This document shows positions 38,125-46,442 of a stretch of DNA of 64,000 bases, piece by piece. The translations under genes and the position numbers were made by a program. This DNA comes from Polynucleobacter sp. GTDB lineage: Bacteria > Pseudomonadota > Gammaproteobacteria > Burkholderiales > Burkholderiaceae. A model generated the notes under the pieces. The model was not told the DNA's origin and made no database searches. It saw only the letters and a list, made by a program, of their open reading frames with translations. The stretch's first letter is position 1; each line of letters begins with the position of its first letter. The DNA lies in NCBI GenBank assembly GCA_016462905.1, contig JAEMSI010000001.1, positions 82,800 through 146,799 on the forward strand, written 5' to 3'.

Positions 38125-38814
38125 TTAATTCTCAGCAAAGAAAGTGTTTCGAGTGCACTCTTCGATGTAATCCAACAACTTATCTAATGCAATTCCCGCC
38201 TGTTTTTCTTTTCCTTGAGCAATCTCCTCAGCTAATATCGCATGCAAGTTAGCCGATTCGACTAAATCAGTATGTTGCTGCAGATGCCCAAACCAAAAAC
38301 GACGTGACATCCCATGCAGAGAAGACATAGCTGCTGCGGCAAATTCATTGCGAGCCGCAATCACTGTAAAGTCATTAAGTTCTTTATCAATCTTTAAAAA
38401 TAAAGTGTTATTTTTGTCGCGCGCTGCCCGCCGAAACTCCTTAGCTAAACGCTCAAATTCTTTTTTATCTTCGGCATTGGCCCGTTTAGCTGCTTTTTTG
38501 CAAATTAAACGCTCTAACTCTCGCCGCGTTTCTAAAACACGTAATTGTTTTTGAGCATTGACATCGGTAATAAAAACTCCCCGTTTTGGCAGAATGGTAA
38601 CCAAATGCTCGCGGCTCAAGCGTTGTAAGGCTTCACGAATCGGGGTTCGACCAATATCTAAAAGAGCAGAGAGCTGGCTTTCGGAGATGGGCGTACCTGG
38701 GGCCAATTGGTTTGTCACAATCAGTTCCTCAATCTGACGATAGGCCAAATCGGATAACGACTGATCTTCTGGATTAATTACTAAGGCTAAATTCGTGAAT
38801 CGTCGAGAGGCCAT
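38125..38814 (-). CDS. GntR-family regulator, FCD subfamily
   Basis: 229 residues. N-terminal winged helix (QIEELIVTNQLAPGTPISESQLSALLDIGRTPIREALQRLSREHLVTILPKRGVFI) and a helical FCD domain (ETRRELERLICKKAAKRANAEDKKEFERLAKEFRRAARDKNNTLFLKIDKELNDF). It sits inside the ten-gene cluster between the ABM-like gene and livK. It most likely controls the cluster through the 16-bp palindrome upstream of the first gene. Confidence 0.92.
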   Translation of the reverse strand: MASRRFTNLALVINPEDQSLSDLAYRQIEELIVTNQLAPGTPISESQLSALLDIGRTPIREALQRLSREHLVTILPKRGVFITDVNAQKQLRVLETRRELERLICKKAAKRANAEDKKEFERLAKEFRRAARDKNNTLFLKIDKELNDFTVIAARNEFAAAAMSSLHGMSRRFWFGHLQQHTDLVESANLHAILAEEIAQGKEKQAGIALDKLLDYIEECTRNTFFAEN

Positions 38815-38829
38815 CTGAATAAAAAGCCC

Positions 38830-39420
38830 TTAAGCAAACTGTTGCGGAGCTTCGGCTCGATCAAACATGCCGTAATCACGGCATACCTCAAACCAACGTA
38901 AATCAATCTCTGCGCCGAGTTGCGAAGCCTTCAATGGCATCGCCTCAGCACCCTGTTCAATACTTAAATCACACAAGGCAATACCTCTTTGGGGATTAAT
39001 AATGCCTTTAAATAAACGCGGCTGGCGTAACTGCATATCAGCTTGTTTCACTAATGCGTTAATTTTTTCAAAATCACCGACCAAAACAGCAAGGCCTTCA
39101 CGAGCCCGATTCGGTGGAGCAAAGTCATCGGCTGTTTTCTCTTCACCCACCCGTAAGCGATAATCCTCCAATACTAAATTACGACCGCAAACCTGAGCAC
39201 CATTGTGATCGTATTGGCAACGCCATTGTTTTAAGGAGTCTTCATTTTTCCATTGAGAGAAAGATAAATACCAATCGGATTTCTGTAAATTAGCAAAACG
39301 CTCCACCGAAATAAAACCGGGATTTTGCTCAACAATCGGTCTCAAGCCAACCGCCATGGCAAAGTAAGCGTCGACAAAGTTTGGCTTGGGTAATACATCA
39401 AAGAAGACTGCTTGGGTCAT
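38830..39420 (-). CDS. ABM-like (antibiotic biosynthesis monooxygenase fold) protein
   Basis: 196 residues, no signal peptide. The N-terminal half (FVDAYFAMAVGLRPIVEQNPGFISVERFANLQKSDWYLSFSQWKNEDSLKQWR) matches the small alpha+beta-barrel ABM/YgiN-type domain, often a cofactor-less oxygenase or heme-degrading fold. The C-terminal half is a second, weaker repeat-like region ending in YGMFDRAEAPQQFA. It lies 15 bp upstream of the GntR gene. The function in the cluster is unknown. Confidence 0.7.
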   Translation of the reverse strand: MTQAVFFDVLPKPNFVDAYFAMAVGLRPIVEQNPGFISVERFANLQKSDWYLSFSQWKNEDSLKQWRCQYDHNGAQVCGRNLVLEDYRLRVGEEKTADDFAPPNRAREGLAVLVGDFEKINALVKQADMQLRQPRLFKGIINPQRGIALCDLSIEQGAEAMPLKASQLGAEIDLRWFEVCRDYGMFDRAEAPQQFA

Positions 39421-39443
39421 CGTTGCCTGTCGTTTGGATGATA

Positions 39444-40283
39444 TTAGCTAGCTAAAACTCTATTTTCTTCGGGGGATAAAATCGGCCCCTCTAAAGTCAC
39501 TTTCTCTTCCTGAACTCGACCATCTTTAAATTTATCAATGATGGGCTTAAGTTTTGGGTCAATATGCTGATCATTAAAGCCATTCAATAAAGTACCAATC
39601 AAACCGCGCTTCAAATCGGATGTGCCCATGATCCAATCGGCAATTGGAAAGGTCAAATTCATATTTTTATGCATCATGATTCCCATATTGTGATGGGCCG
39701 CATGATGACGACGAATGGTATTGATAAAAGGCATATGACGAACAAACCAGTTTTCTTTAATGTGACAGCAATAATGAAAGGTTTCGTAAACAATGTAATG
39801 GCCAACCATCGTCATATACACAATGTAGCCTACATTGGGATTAAATAGTTTCGCAGCAATATAACCCAAGATGCTTCCAGCGACCCCTAAAACAATCAAT
39901 ACTCGCCATGGGAAAAAAACGATTCGATGTTCCTTAACGGTATCAATCGTGTAATCAGTATCGGTAAAATATTGGTGATGTTGGCGAGTATGCCGATCAT
40001 AAATTGCGCGCAAAGCAAATACATCGACTAGACGATGCATGACAAAACGATGCATTCCCCACTCCACAAAATTACCAGCAATCGCCACTGGAATAATCGT
40101 CAACCATGCCCACGTTGGCTGATCCAACTGCGAATAGCAATAATAGATCGCTGTAATGCCTGCGATATACATCACGCCAATATGAAATAGTCCGTTATAA
40201 AAAGGGCTAACTTGATTGATGTAGGCTGCGCGAAATTTTTTCTGCCGCTCGGTCATCATCATCGGCTTTGAAAAACTGCTCAT
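39444..40283 (-). CDS. Membrane di-iron hydroxylase/desaturase family protein
   Basis: 279 residues with about four membrane segments and the histidine boxes of the fatty-acid hydroxylase superfamily: HRFVMH, HTRQHHQYF, HYCCH and RRHHAAHHN. Members oxidise lipids, sterols or carotenoids with a di-iron centre at the inner membrane. It is the first gene of the ten-gene cluster, behind a 16-bp palindrome. Substrate unknown; it differs strongly from the second family member at 54.3 kb. Confidence 0.88.
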   Translation of the reverse strand: MSSFSKPMMMTERQKKFRAAYINQVSPFYNGLFHIGVMYIAGITAIYYCYSQLDQPTWAWLTIIPVAIAGNFVEWGMHRFVMHRLVDVFALRAIYDRHTRQHHQYFTDTDYTIDTVKEHRIVFFPWRVLIVLGVAGSILGYIAAKLFNPNVGYIVYMTMVGHYIVYETFHYCCHIKENWFVRHMPFINTIRRHHAAHHNMGIMMHKNMNLTFPIADWIMGTSDLKRGLIGTLLNGFNDQHIDPKLKPIIDKFKDGRVQEEKVTLEGPILSPEENRVLAS

Positions 40284-40329
40284 TTAACTCTCCTTTTTTC
40301 ACAGCGTAGGCATGTATCAGTAAGTATAT

Positions 40330-40345
40330 ATCTAATATATTAGAT
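40330..40345. promoter_or_regulatory. 16-bp perfect palindrome upstream of the ten-gene cluster
   Basis: ATCTAATATATTAGAT lies 47 bp upstream of the membrane hydroxylase ATG, in the 104-bp gap after mdcH. Its size and symmetry suit a GntR/FCD dimer, and such a regulator is encoded two genes downstream. I see no second copy upstream of livK or the Bug/mdc operon. Confidence 0.65.
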
Positions 40346-40387
40346 GAATACTAGCATAACTATGAATCAATAGTCCCTGGGTAAACC

Positions 40388-41320
40388 CTAGAATTTAGAG
40401 AGGGTTGTACCAATCCAAGAAACAACACCCTGAATCGTTCTAAAGTCTGCAACCGAGCGGATTGCAACTTGCGGATGCGCCACGTTAAACATTTTGGTAA
40501 GGGCATTACCAGGCCCCAACTCAAGTACTACTCTAACACCACGATCCACCAAGGTTTGCATGCAGGCTTGCCAATCAATCGGTTCGCCAATCGCTCTAGC
40601 CAAAAGATGAAGACCGCTAGCAGTATCCGTTGAAATTGATCCAGAAAGACAGCTCAGTACAGGTATAAATGGTTTCGGTAAGAAAGTGGCTTGCTCCAAA
40701 TACTCCCTAAACTTCAATTGAGCTTGCCGCATTAGTGGCGTATGCGATGGTACGCTGACATCTAGCAGTTTTGTCCAAATCGAACTGCTTTCACAATATT
40801 GTTGAAGGATCCGTAAATCGTGTTTTAAACCGCCAATCACAAAATGATCAGGCTCGTTCACAATTGCGATATATGCTCGCGATTCCCCAAGCAACTGCTT
40901 AATTTGTAATTGGCAGGCCTCTTGACCAAGCCCGCGAATAGCAAGCATGCCCGCCTGTTGCGGTTGATATTGCTCCATCAAGGAACAGCGCGCATAGGTC
41001 ATTGCAACAAGCTGCTCTATCGTTAGTGCACCAGAACAACCCCAAGCCGATAGCTCACCCACGCTGTAACCTGCTACAAATTCAGGGGTGGGTAAATGCG
41101 GACTTAAAAGCGTCCAATTAGCAACTGCTGAAGCAACTGCCAAGGGCTGGGCAATCGCATTACGCGTTAGATTTTCCTCACTTGCTATCAGAGAAAGAAA
41201 ATTAATCTTAAACGTACTGGAGAATGAGTCAATAATCGCTCGGCCTTGATTTTCACTAGCGCTCTTTTCTAAGATAGCGCGATCGATATTTCCCTGACCC
41301 GAAGCAATCACAGCAAACAC
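40388..41320 (-). CDS. mdcH: Malonate decarboxylase epsilon subunit (malonyl-CoA:ACP transacylase)
   Basis: 310 residues, an FabD-like acyltransferase with the nucleophile elbow AGYSVGELSA and ARCSLMEQYQPQQAGMLAIRG. It first loads malonyl onto the acyl-carrier subunit to prime the enzyme. The start is GTG, immediately after the mdcB stop codon. Last gene of the mdc operon. Confidence 0.9.
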   Translation of the reverse strand: MFAVIASGQGNIDRAILEKSASENQGRAIIDSFSSTFKINFLSLIASEENLTRNAIAQPLAVASAVANWTLLSPHLPTPEFVAGYSVGELSAWGCSGALTIEQLVAMTYARCSLMEQYQPQQAGMLAIRGLGQEACQLQIKQLLGESRAYIAIVNEPDHFVIGGLKHDLRILQQYCESSSIWTKLLDVSVPSHTPLMRQAQLKFREYLEQATFLPKPFIPVLSCLSGSISTDTASGLHLLARAIGEPIDWQACMQTLVDRGVRVVLELGPGNALTKMFNVAHPQVAIRSVADFRTIQGVVSWIGTTLSKF

Positions 41321-42205
41321 TTAAATCTCCTTCGTTTCAATTTGATCAATCAACAAACAAGCACCTAAAAGATCGGCGCAACCACCGGGACTTAAATTCA
41401 TTGCAATAAATTGCTGATGTATTTTCTGGGTTTGCAAAAACCAAGAATCTTGAAACACACCACCTTGGTCGATGAATTGTTGCGCAGCTTGTTGGGCAAA
41501 ATTTAAGCCCGAAAGACCACCACGATATAGTAAATTAGTATCGTCAATCTGAGCCAGCAGGGCATAAAAGGCCTGAATTCGCGCTAATGAGGAATTATTA
41601 GTAAATTGATAAGTTATACGATAAGCAGGCAAAGCAATCGTGTACACCGACGAAAAGCCACTGATAGCCTGGGCTCTTGCTCCACCAGCATCATGATATT
41701 CCTTACGCACCAGTGAACCATGGCTATGGACTAAATCACGATGCTCTCGGAGGTCAGCGCCCCACTGTTGCTGAATAATTTCACCTAGGGTGAACTGACG
41801 TAATTGATGTGTAAGGCGATAGGCAGCAGCTGCCGCTAATAAACCCAAAATAAAAATCGCGCCGCGATGTGTGTTAACGCCCTTCGTAACCAACATCATA
41901 TGTTGCTCGGCAGCCATTCCAAGTTCTTTTAGGGCTCCAAATGGCTCTTGATTCATACCGGCATGAGCCATCCGTAAAAAATAGTTACGTAAACTAAATA
42001 GGCTACGGAACATTAAGTCAGCATTCATATCGCGATGACTACCACAGTCTTCTTTGCTGACTAAACCTGCCTTAGGAAATGTAATTAATTCTTCCCATAA
42101 AGCTCGAATGCAGGCTCTTTGAATAAAAAGACAAGTTTTACGAGATGATTGCTCAACGATGACGTCATCATGCAAAATCAGATCGTCCATTAATGCGCTC
42201 TCCAA
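41321..42205 (-). CDS. mdcB: Triphosphoribosyl-dephospho-CoA synthase
   Basis: 294 residues, CitG/MdcB family. Makes the 2'-(5''-triphosphoribosyl)-3'-dephospho-CoA precursor of the ACP prosthetic group. Family features: LVSKEDCGSHRDMNADLMFRSLFSLRNYF, GVNTHRGAIFILGLLAAAAA and a C-terminal GLSGLNFAQQAA, then SPGGCADLLGACLL. Overlaps mdcG by 16 bp. Confidence 0.92.
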   Translation of the reverse strand: MESALMDDLILHDDVIVEQSSRKTCLFIQRACIRALWEELITFPKAGLVSKEDCGSHRDMNADLMFRSLFSLRNYFLRMAHAGMNQEPFGALKELGMAAEQHMMLVTKGVNTHRGAIFILGLLAAAAAYRLTHQLRQFTLGEIIQQQWGADLREHRDLVHSHGSLVRKEYHDAGGARAQAISGFSSVYTIALPAYRITYQFTNNSSLARIQAFYALLAQIDDTNLLYRGGLSGLNFAQQAAQQFIDQGGVFQDSWFLQTQKIHQQFIAMNLSPGGCADLLGACLLIDQIETKEI

Positions 42206-42849
42206 AGGTCAGTTTTCGAAATTAGCAGCGGCTCAAAATCTGATTTCAACAATAAGTAATCGCTAGCGCTAAGCCACTCTTTCCAAGCTACCGATTGACC
42301 ATGATCTAATTCGATTTCGCCATCTAACTTAGAAAATAAAAGCCTGTCCAATTTCATCAAATCGGCAATCAATAGTTGCGCCTGCGCTAGCTTCCCAAGC
42401 TTAAACAGTAAATCAATATCCGACTCAGGACTCATTAAAACTTTTTTTTGAGCGAGGCTCCAAAAGGCAGAACCATAAACCTGCACTGCTATTTGATGCC
42501 GCTTAGCAATCACCAAGACTTGTTCACAAAGGCTTTGCAAATGGTTTGGAATAAAAGGCTGTGCTTCGCTTAATAATGCGGGTTCATCAACCCGCAAAAT
42601 CAAATCGCGCGGAATATAAAAAGCGAGGCGTAATTTATATCCATCAGGCCCAAAATACATCAGACCTAATGGCGCAAAATGATTTCGCAATGCTTTTTCA
42701 TCGGCGCGCCATGCCCTGCCTACGAAAGGTCTTTCAGATAATATCCAATTCTCTAAATAAGATTGTTCCAACTGATTTAAGCTTTGTAAAGAAACCAGTT
42801 GGTCCAAAGCATTTTTTTTGAGAATAACTCTGCGGTGGCGCCAAGTCAT
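42190..42849 (-). CDS. mdcG: Malonate decarboxylase holo-ACP synthase (phosphoribosyl-dephospho-CoA transferase)
   Basis: 219 residues. Nucleotidyltransferase-like: VYGSAFWSLAQKKVLMSPESDIDLLFKLG holds the G-S and D-x-D motifs that bind metal and nucleotide. It attaches the CoA-derived group to the serine of MdcC. The N-terminal region RPFVGRAWRADEKALRNHFAPLGL is typical of MdcG. It follows mdcE by 9 bp. Confidence 0.9.
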   Translation of the reverse strand: MTWRHRRVILKKNALDQLVSLQSLNQLEQSYLENWILSERPFVGRAWRADEKALRNHFAPLGLMYFGPDGYKLRLAFYIPRDLILRVDEPALLSEAQPFIPNHLQSLCEQVLVIAKRHQIAVQVYGSAFWSLAQKKVLMSPESDIDLLFKLGKLAQAQLLIADLMKLDRLLFSKLDGEIELDHGQSVAWKEWLSASDYLLLKSDFEPLLISKTDLWRAH

Positions 42850-42858
42850 AAAACTAGA

Positions 42859-43563
42859 CTACTTGGCTTTTTTAATAGTGCGGATCACAAAATCGGCCTT
42901 TGTACGACCCCCTAACTGAGAGCCTCGTTCTGCTCGCCTATCCTCTGTCTGCGGATGATTTAAAGCTAACTCAAGTGAGTTTGCTAAATTTTTTTCCCAG
43001 ACCCCGTCGAGCGCTCCCATAGATAAATAATTGGCCACCCCTGGTCCAAAAATTGGCGATGATTTACAAAGCTCTTCTAATTGATCAAGTGGAATTAATG
43101 TGATCCTCGACATCGCAGGCAAAGCCATCACCCGAATCTGAGCATGACTCAAGGCATACGATTGATCGGCCATCATACCCAAGGCAAGATATCCGCCACT
43201 AACGGCTTCGTTATAGACTAAACTAATAATCGGGTGGCCTTGGATTCGAGCTAATTCAAAACATTTTGATAAGTGCGCTAAGTAACCAGCATTGCCTAAC
43301 AATTCATCCCGTCGCGAGAGTAGCTGACCTTGAGTATCAACTAACACTAAAATCGCTTGCTGAGGGGATTTTTTAATAATTTCTAAAAGTTTGCCAGCTA
43401 AAGCAAAAGCTAGATCCACACCAATTGGAGCTGAATTACGTGTTCCCAAGATAGAAACGGTTTGATTGGCACAAACACCCTCCCCGTAAATCATCTCTCC
43501 AGCATTTTCCAGATGAAAACCTGCAGGAAAAAGCTCTGCGCAAATTATTTGAGCATCAGCCAT
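42859..43563 (-). CDS. mdcE: Malonate decarboxylase gamma subunit
   Basis: 234 residues, carboxyltransferase (crotonase-like) fold: DLAFALAGKLLEIIKKSPQQAILVLVDTQGQLLSRRDELLGNAGYLAHLSKCFELAR and VYNEAVSGGYLALGMMADQSYAL. With MdcD it decarboxylates malonyl-S-ACP to acetyl-S-ACP. The ATG overlaps the mdcD stop by 8 bp. Confidence 0.92.
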   Translation of the reverse strand: MADAQIICAELFPAGFHLENAGEMIYGEGVCANQTVSILGTRNSAPIGVDLAFALAGKLLEIIKKSPQQAILVLVDTQGQLLSRRDELLGNAGYLAHLSKCFELARIQGHPIISLVYNEAVSGGYLALGMMADQSYALSHAQIRVMALPAMSRITLIPLDQLEELCKSSPIFGPGVANYLSMGALDGVWEKNLANSLELALNHPQTEDRRAERGSQLGGRTKADFVIRTIKKAK

Positions 43564-44467
43564 GGGTTCGTACCCGATTAGCGATTGACATAAACTCGGA
43601 ATAATCTAGACTAGATATTTTTTCAGGCTCAGTAATTCCTAAGATCTTCCAGATATCAAAAGCCTCTGTGCATGTTCCAAATTGATTTAAGCGCTGACCA
43701 AGCTCGCGATGCTCGGCTTCCAATTGATCTAAATTGATTGGAATTGGATGATTTAGTAAGGAAATTAAATGGTCACGAATCGACATAAAGGAATCTTCTG
43801 CAAAGGATTGGGCTTCGTTGATCAAATAGCGATGCTTGCCACCCATGGTTCGCCACACTAGGGCTCGATCGCGGGCGTCAAATTCTTCTACCCCTTTTTG
43901 AGCCTCAATAACCTCGGGACCCGAAACAGAAAGTCGACCTTCCTCGGTAATCAAAACATAATCACAACAGCGCGCGACGATACTGATGCCGCCATAAATA
44001 CCATTTGAACCAGCAGAGACTGCGATCACAGTAACGCCAGAATTCCTAGCTTTAAAAAGTGCTCGTTGGATTTCAGAAATCGCGATCAAACCAGCATTTG
44101 CCTCATGCAAACGCACTCCACCGGTATCTAAAATTAAAATCACGGCACTTGGCTTTTCATCGGATGCTAATTCCAACAAACCGGTGAACTTAGCCCCATG
44201 CACCTCGCCTACAGAACCGCCCATAAATCCGGGTTCTTGAGCGGCACACAATACTTTCTTACCAGCCAGCAAGCCACGACCCACCACCATGCCATCATCA
44301 AAAGCGACCGGTAAATTTAATTGCTTTAAGTGAGGGCTAATTACACGCTCAGATGGAGGTAAGAACTCAATAAAACTATTGGGATCTAATAAATGCGCCA
44401 CCCGAACACGAGCTCGTGCCTCATAAAAACTATCGTGTCGAATTGAGTTCATCCTGATTTGCTCCAT
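43556..44467 (-). CDS. mdcD: Malonate decarboxylase beta subunit
   Basis: 303 residues, the partner carboxyltransferase: AKFTGLLELASDEKPSAVILILDTGGVRLHEANAGLIAISEIQRALF and SVSGPEVIEAQKGVEEFDARDRALVWRTMGGKHRYLI. The ATG at 44467 overlaps mdcC by 19 bp. Met6 (MNSIRHDSF, 44452) is an alternative start still inside the overlap. Confidence 0.94.
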   Translation of the reverse strand: MEQIRMNSIRHDSFYEARARVRVAHLLDPNSFIEFLPPSERVISPHLKQLNLPVAFDDGMVVGRGLLAGKKVLCAAQEPGFMGGSVGEVHGAKFTGLLELASDEKPSAVILILDTGGVRLHEANAGLIAISEIQRALFKARNSGVTVIAVSAGSNGIYGGISIVARCCDYVLITEEGRLSVSGPEVIEAQKGVEEFDARDRALVWRTMGGKHRYLINEAQSFAEDSFMSIRDHLISLLNHPIPINLDQLEAEHRELGQRLNQFGTCTEAFDIWKILGITEPEKISSLDYSEFMSIANRVRTHG

Positions 44468-44769
44468 TCGCTTGCCGCTTGAGCAAGTCGCAAAGAAACT
44501 ACCGCTGGAGTTGCGCCGCCATCGTTAATGGTCATCACGGTATTGCCAAACTGATTTAACTCAGCAAAATCAGATAAAACAGCAACCCAAGTGCTAGCGA
44601 AGCCCCGCACCGAAGTCTCCACATAAATCTGTATTTTTCCAGTCAGATCGGCCCACTCAACCAATATTTCTAGATTACCCGATCCAACAACACCCACTAA
44701 AACTGGGGGTTTTTTCGAGTCCAGAAGCGACTTGGGCCATGGGCCGAAGGTATATTGCAAACTTTCCAT
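44449..44769 (-). CDS. mdcC: Malonate decarboxylase acyl-carrier protein (delta subunit)
   Basis: 106 residues. Serine 30 in VGVVGSGNLEIL is the expected attachment site of the phosphoribosyl-dephospho-CoA group. The conserved RGFASTWVAVLSDF and INDGGATPAVVSLRLAQA follow. It carries acetyl/malonyl thioesters between the subunits. It lies 3 bp after the mdcA stop codon. Confidence 0.94.
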   Translation of the reverse strand: MESLQYTFGPWPKSLLDSKKPPVLVGVVGSGNLEILVEWADLTGKIQIYVETSVRGFASTWVAVLSDFAELNQFGNTVMTINDGGATPAVVSLRLAQAASEWSKSG

Positions 44770-44772
44770 GAT

Positions 44773-46413
44773 TTACCAATTCCTAAAACGTTTAGGGGGA
44801 TCATAAAGCCCTCCTGACCAACGTACTAAATCTTTAATTGAGCGAGCTGCTAATAAATTACGATTCGCATCGCGGGGATCAATTCCTAAATCAGCCGGTC
44901 CCTGCACAATTCCACGTGCGCGCAAGGATTCAACCATTTTTTTATTTCGTTTTAAACCCACCGGCGTGTAGCCCGCAACACCACGAATCGCCTGCTCACG
45001 TTCCTCGATATTTTGACAGCGGTGCAAGTGGGCAATACCTTCCTCAGTCACCAAGTGAGTTAAATCATCGCCATAAACCATCACTGGCGGCAAACTCAAC
45101 TGAAAGTCTTCCATCAATTGCCAAGCATCTAAGCGCTCGACAAAGGTAGCTTGCATTTTTTCGCGAAAAGTTTCCACCGTCTGTACCACTAATTTCCTAC
45201 CACGTGGCATGGTAGAACCAGATAAAGAAACGCTTTCAGCCCCCGCTTTTAACCAAGCTTTACTGGCATGGCGACGGGCTCGTGAATCAGAACCAAAGTT
45301 AGGCGCCCCGCCAAAACCAGTGATTCGGTTTAAAGTCGCGGTTGAAGAATTGCCCTCGATATCCATTTGCAGAGTTGAGCCAATAAATAAATCTGAATAA
45401 TGCCCCGCTAACTGACAAAAGGCTCGATTTGATCGCATCGAACCATCACTACCAGTAAAGAAAATATCGGGTCGCGCAGAAATATAATTCTCCATTCCTA
45501 ACTCAGATCCAGCGCTATGAATATTCTTAATAAATCCAGACTCAATCGCTGGAATTAAGGTGGGACAAGGATTGACACTCATGTATTGGCAAATTTTATT
45601 TTTTAGGCCCAAAGACTCTGCATAGGTTGGCAAAATTAATTCAATCGCCGCCGTATCAAATCCGATACCATGATTCAAACGATTAATTTCATACGGTAAA
45701 TAGATGCCTTTAATCACCATCATCGCCATCAAAATTTGAACTTCCGTAATTAAGGCAGGATCGCGCGTAAAAATCGGCTCGATATGGTGCTGTTTGGGAG
45801 ACTTCACCACAAATGAAACCCAATCACTGGGAACATCAATGCGCGGAAGCACATCGACCATTTCGTTGACCTGCGCAATCACAATGCCATTTTTAAAGGC
45901 AGTAGCCTCAACAATTGGCGGAGTATCTTCGGTATTCGGTCCAGTATATAAATTACCCTCTCGATCGGCGCTTTGTGCTGCAATAAAGGAAACGCGTGGA
46001 GTTAAATCGACAAAATAACGGCTATACAACTCAAGGTAAGTATGAATTGCCCCCACCTGAACAATATTTTCCTTAATCAATTTACCGAGTCGCACACCCT
46101 GATCGCCGGAATAACAAAAATCTAATTTACGAGCAATCCCCTTTTCAAAAATATCGAGATGCGATGGCAGTGCTATATTGGACTGAACAATATGTAAATC
46201 ATGAATTTTTTCTGGGTTTACTTGAGCTAAACATTGCGATAAAAAGTCAGCGTGTTTTTGATTATTTCCTTCAATACAAACTCGATCATAGGGCTCTAGA
46301 ATGAATTCAAGTAGTCGCACCATGTCATTCGTTTGAACCTGCTTGCCCAAGGTAATCGCCTTGGCGCGTTCCAAACGCTTAGCCAAATTAAGGGCTAATG
46401 AATTCCATGTCAT
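44773..46413 (-). CDS. mdcA: Malonate decarboxylase alpha subunit (acetyl-S-ACP:malonate ACP transferase)
   Basis: 546 residues, CoA-transferase-like. It exchanges malonate for acetate on the ACP. Conserved segments: GNNQKHADFLSQCLAQVNPEKIHDLHIVQSNIALPSHLDIFEKGIA, RVSFIAAQSADREGNLYTGPNTEDTPPIVEATAFKNGIVIAQVNE and ITGFGGAPNFGSDSRARRHAS. First enzyme gene of the operon, 29 bp after the Bug receptor gene. Confidence 0.96.
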   Translation of the reverse strand: MTWNSLALNLAKRLERAKAITLGKQVQTNDMVRLLEFILEPYDRVCIEGNNQKHADFLSQCLAQVNPEKIHDLHIVQSNIALPSHLDIFEKGIARKLDFCYSGDQGVRLGKLIKENIVQVGAIHTYLELYSRYFVDLTPRVSFIAAQSADREGNLYTGPNTEDTPPIVEATAFKNGIVIAQVNEMVDVLPRIDVPSDWVSFVVKSPKQHHIEPIFTRDPALITEVQILMAMMVIKGIYLPYEINRLNHGIGFDTAAIELILPTYAESLGLKNKICQYMSVNPCPTLIPAIESGFIKNIHSAGSELGMENYISARPDIFFTGSDGSMRSNRAFCQLAGHYSDLFIGSTLQMDIEGNSSTATLNRITGFGGAPNFGSDSRARRHASKAWLKAGAESVSLSGSTMPRGRKLVVQTVETFREKMQATFVERLDAWQLMEDFQLSLPPVMVYGDDLTHLVTEEGIAHLHRCQNIEEREQAIRGVAGYTPVGLKRNKKMVESLRARGIVQGPADLGIDPRDANRNLLAARSIKDLVRWSGGLYDPPKRFRNW

Positions 46414-46442
46414 AAATAAATTAAGCGATCAATCTAAAGCGA

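Noticed and set aside
40360-40390. Hairpin GGG-TAAA-CCC after mdcH as a terminator
   Set aside because: The stem is only three base pairs and lacks a U-run on the minus strand.
42190-42849. mdcG as a stand-alone nucleotidyltransferase toxin/antitoxin protein
   Set aside because: The DxD motif could mislead, but length, N-terminal region and position between mdcE and mdcB fit holo-ACP synthase.
44838-45149. 103-residue plus-strand ORF inside mdcA
   Set aside because: Antisense shadow rich in Pro, His and Gln, with no context; mdcA coding is certain.
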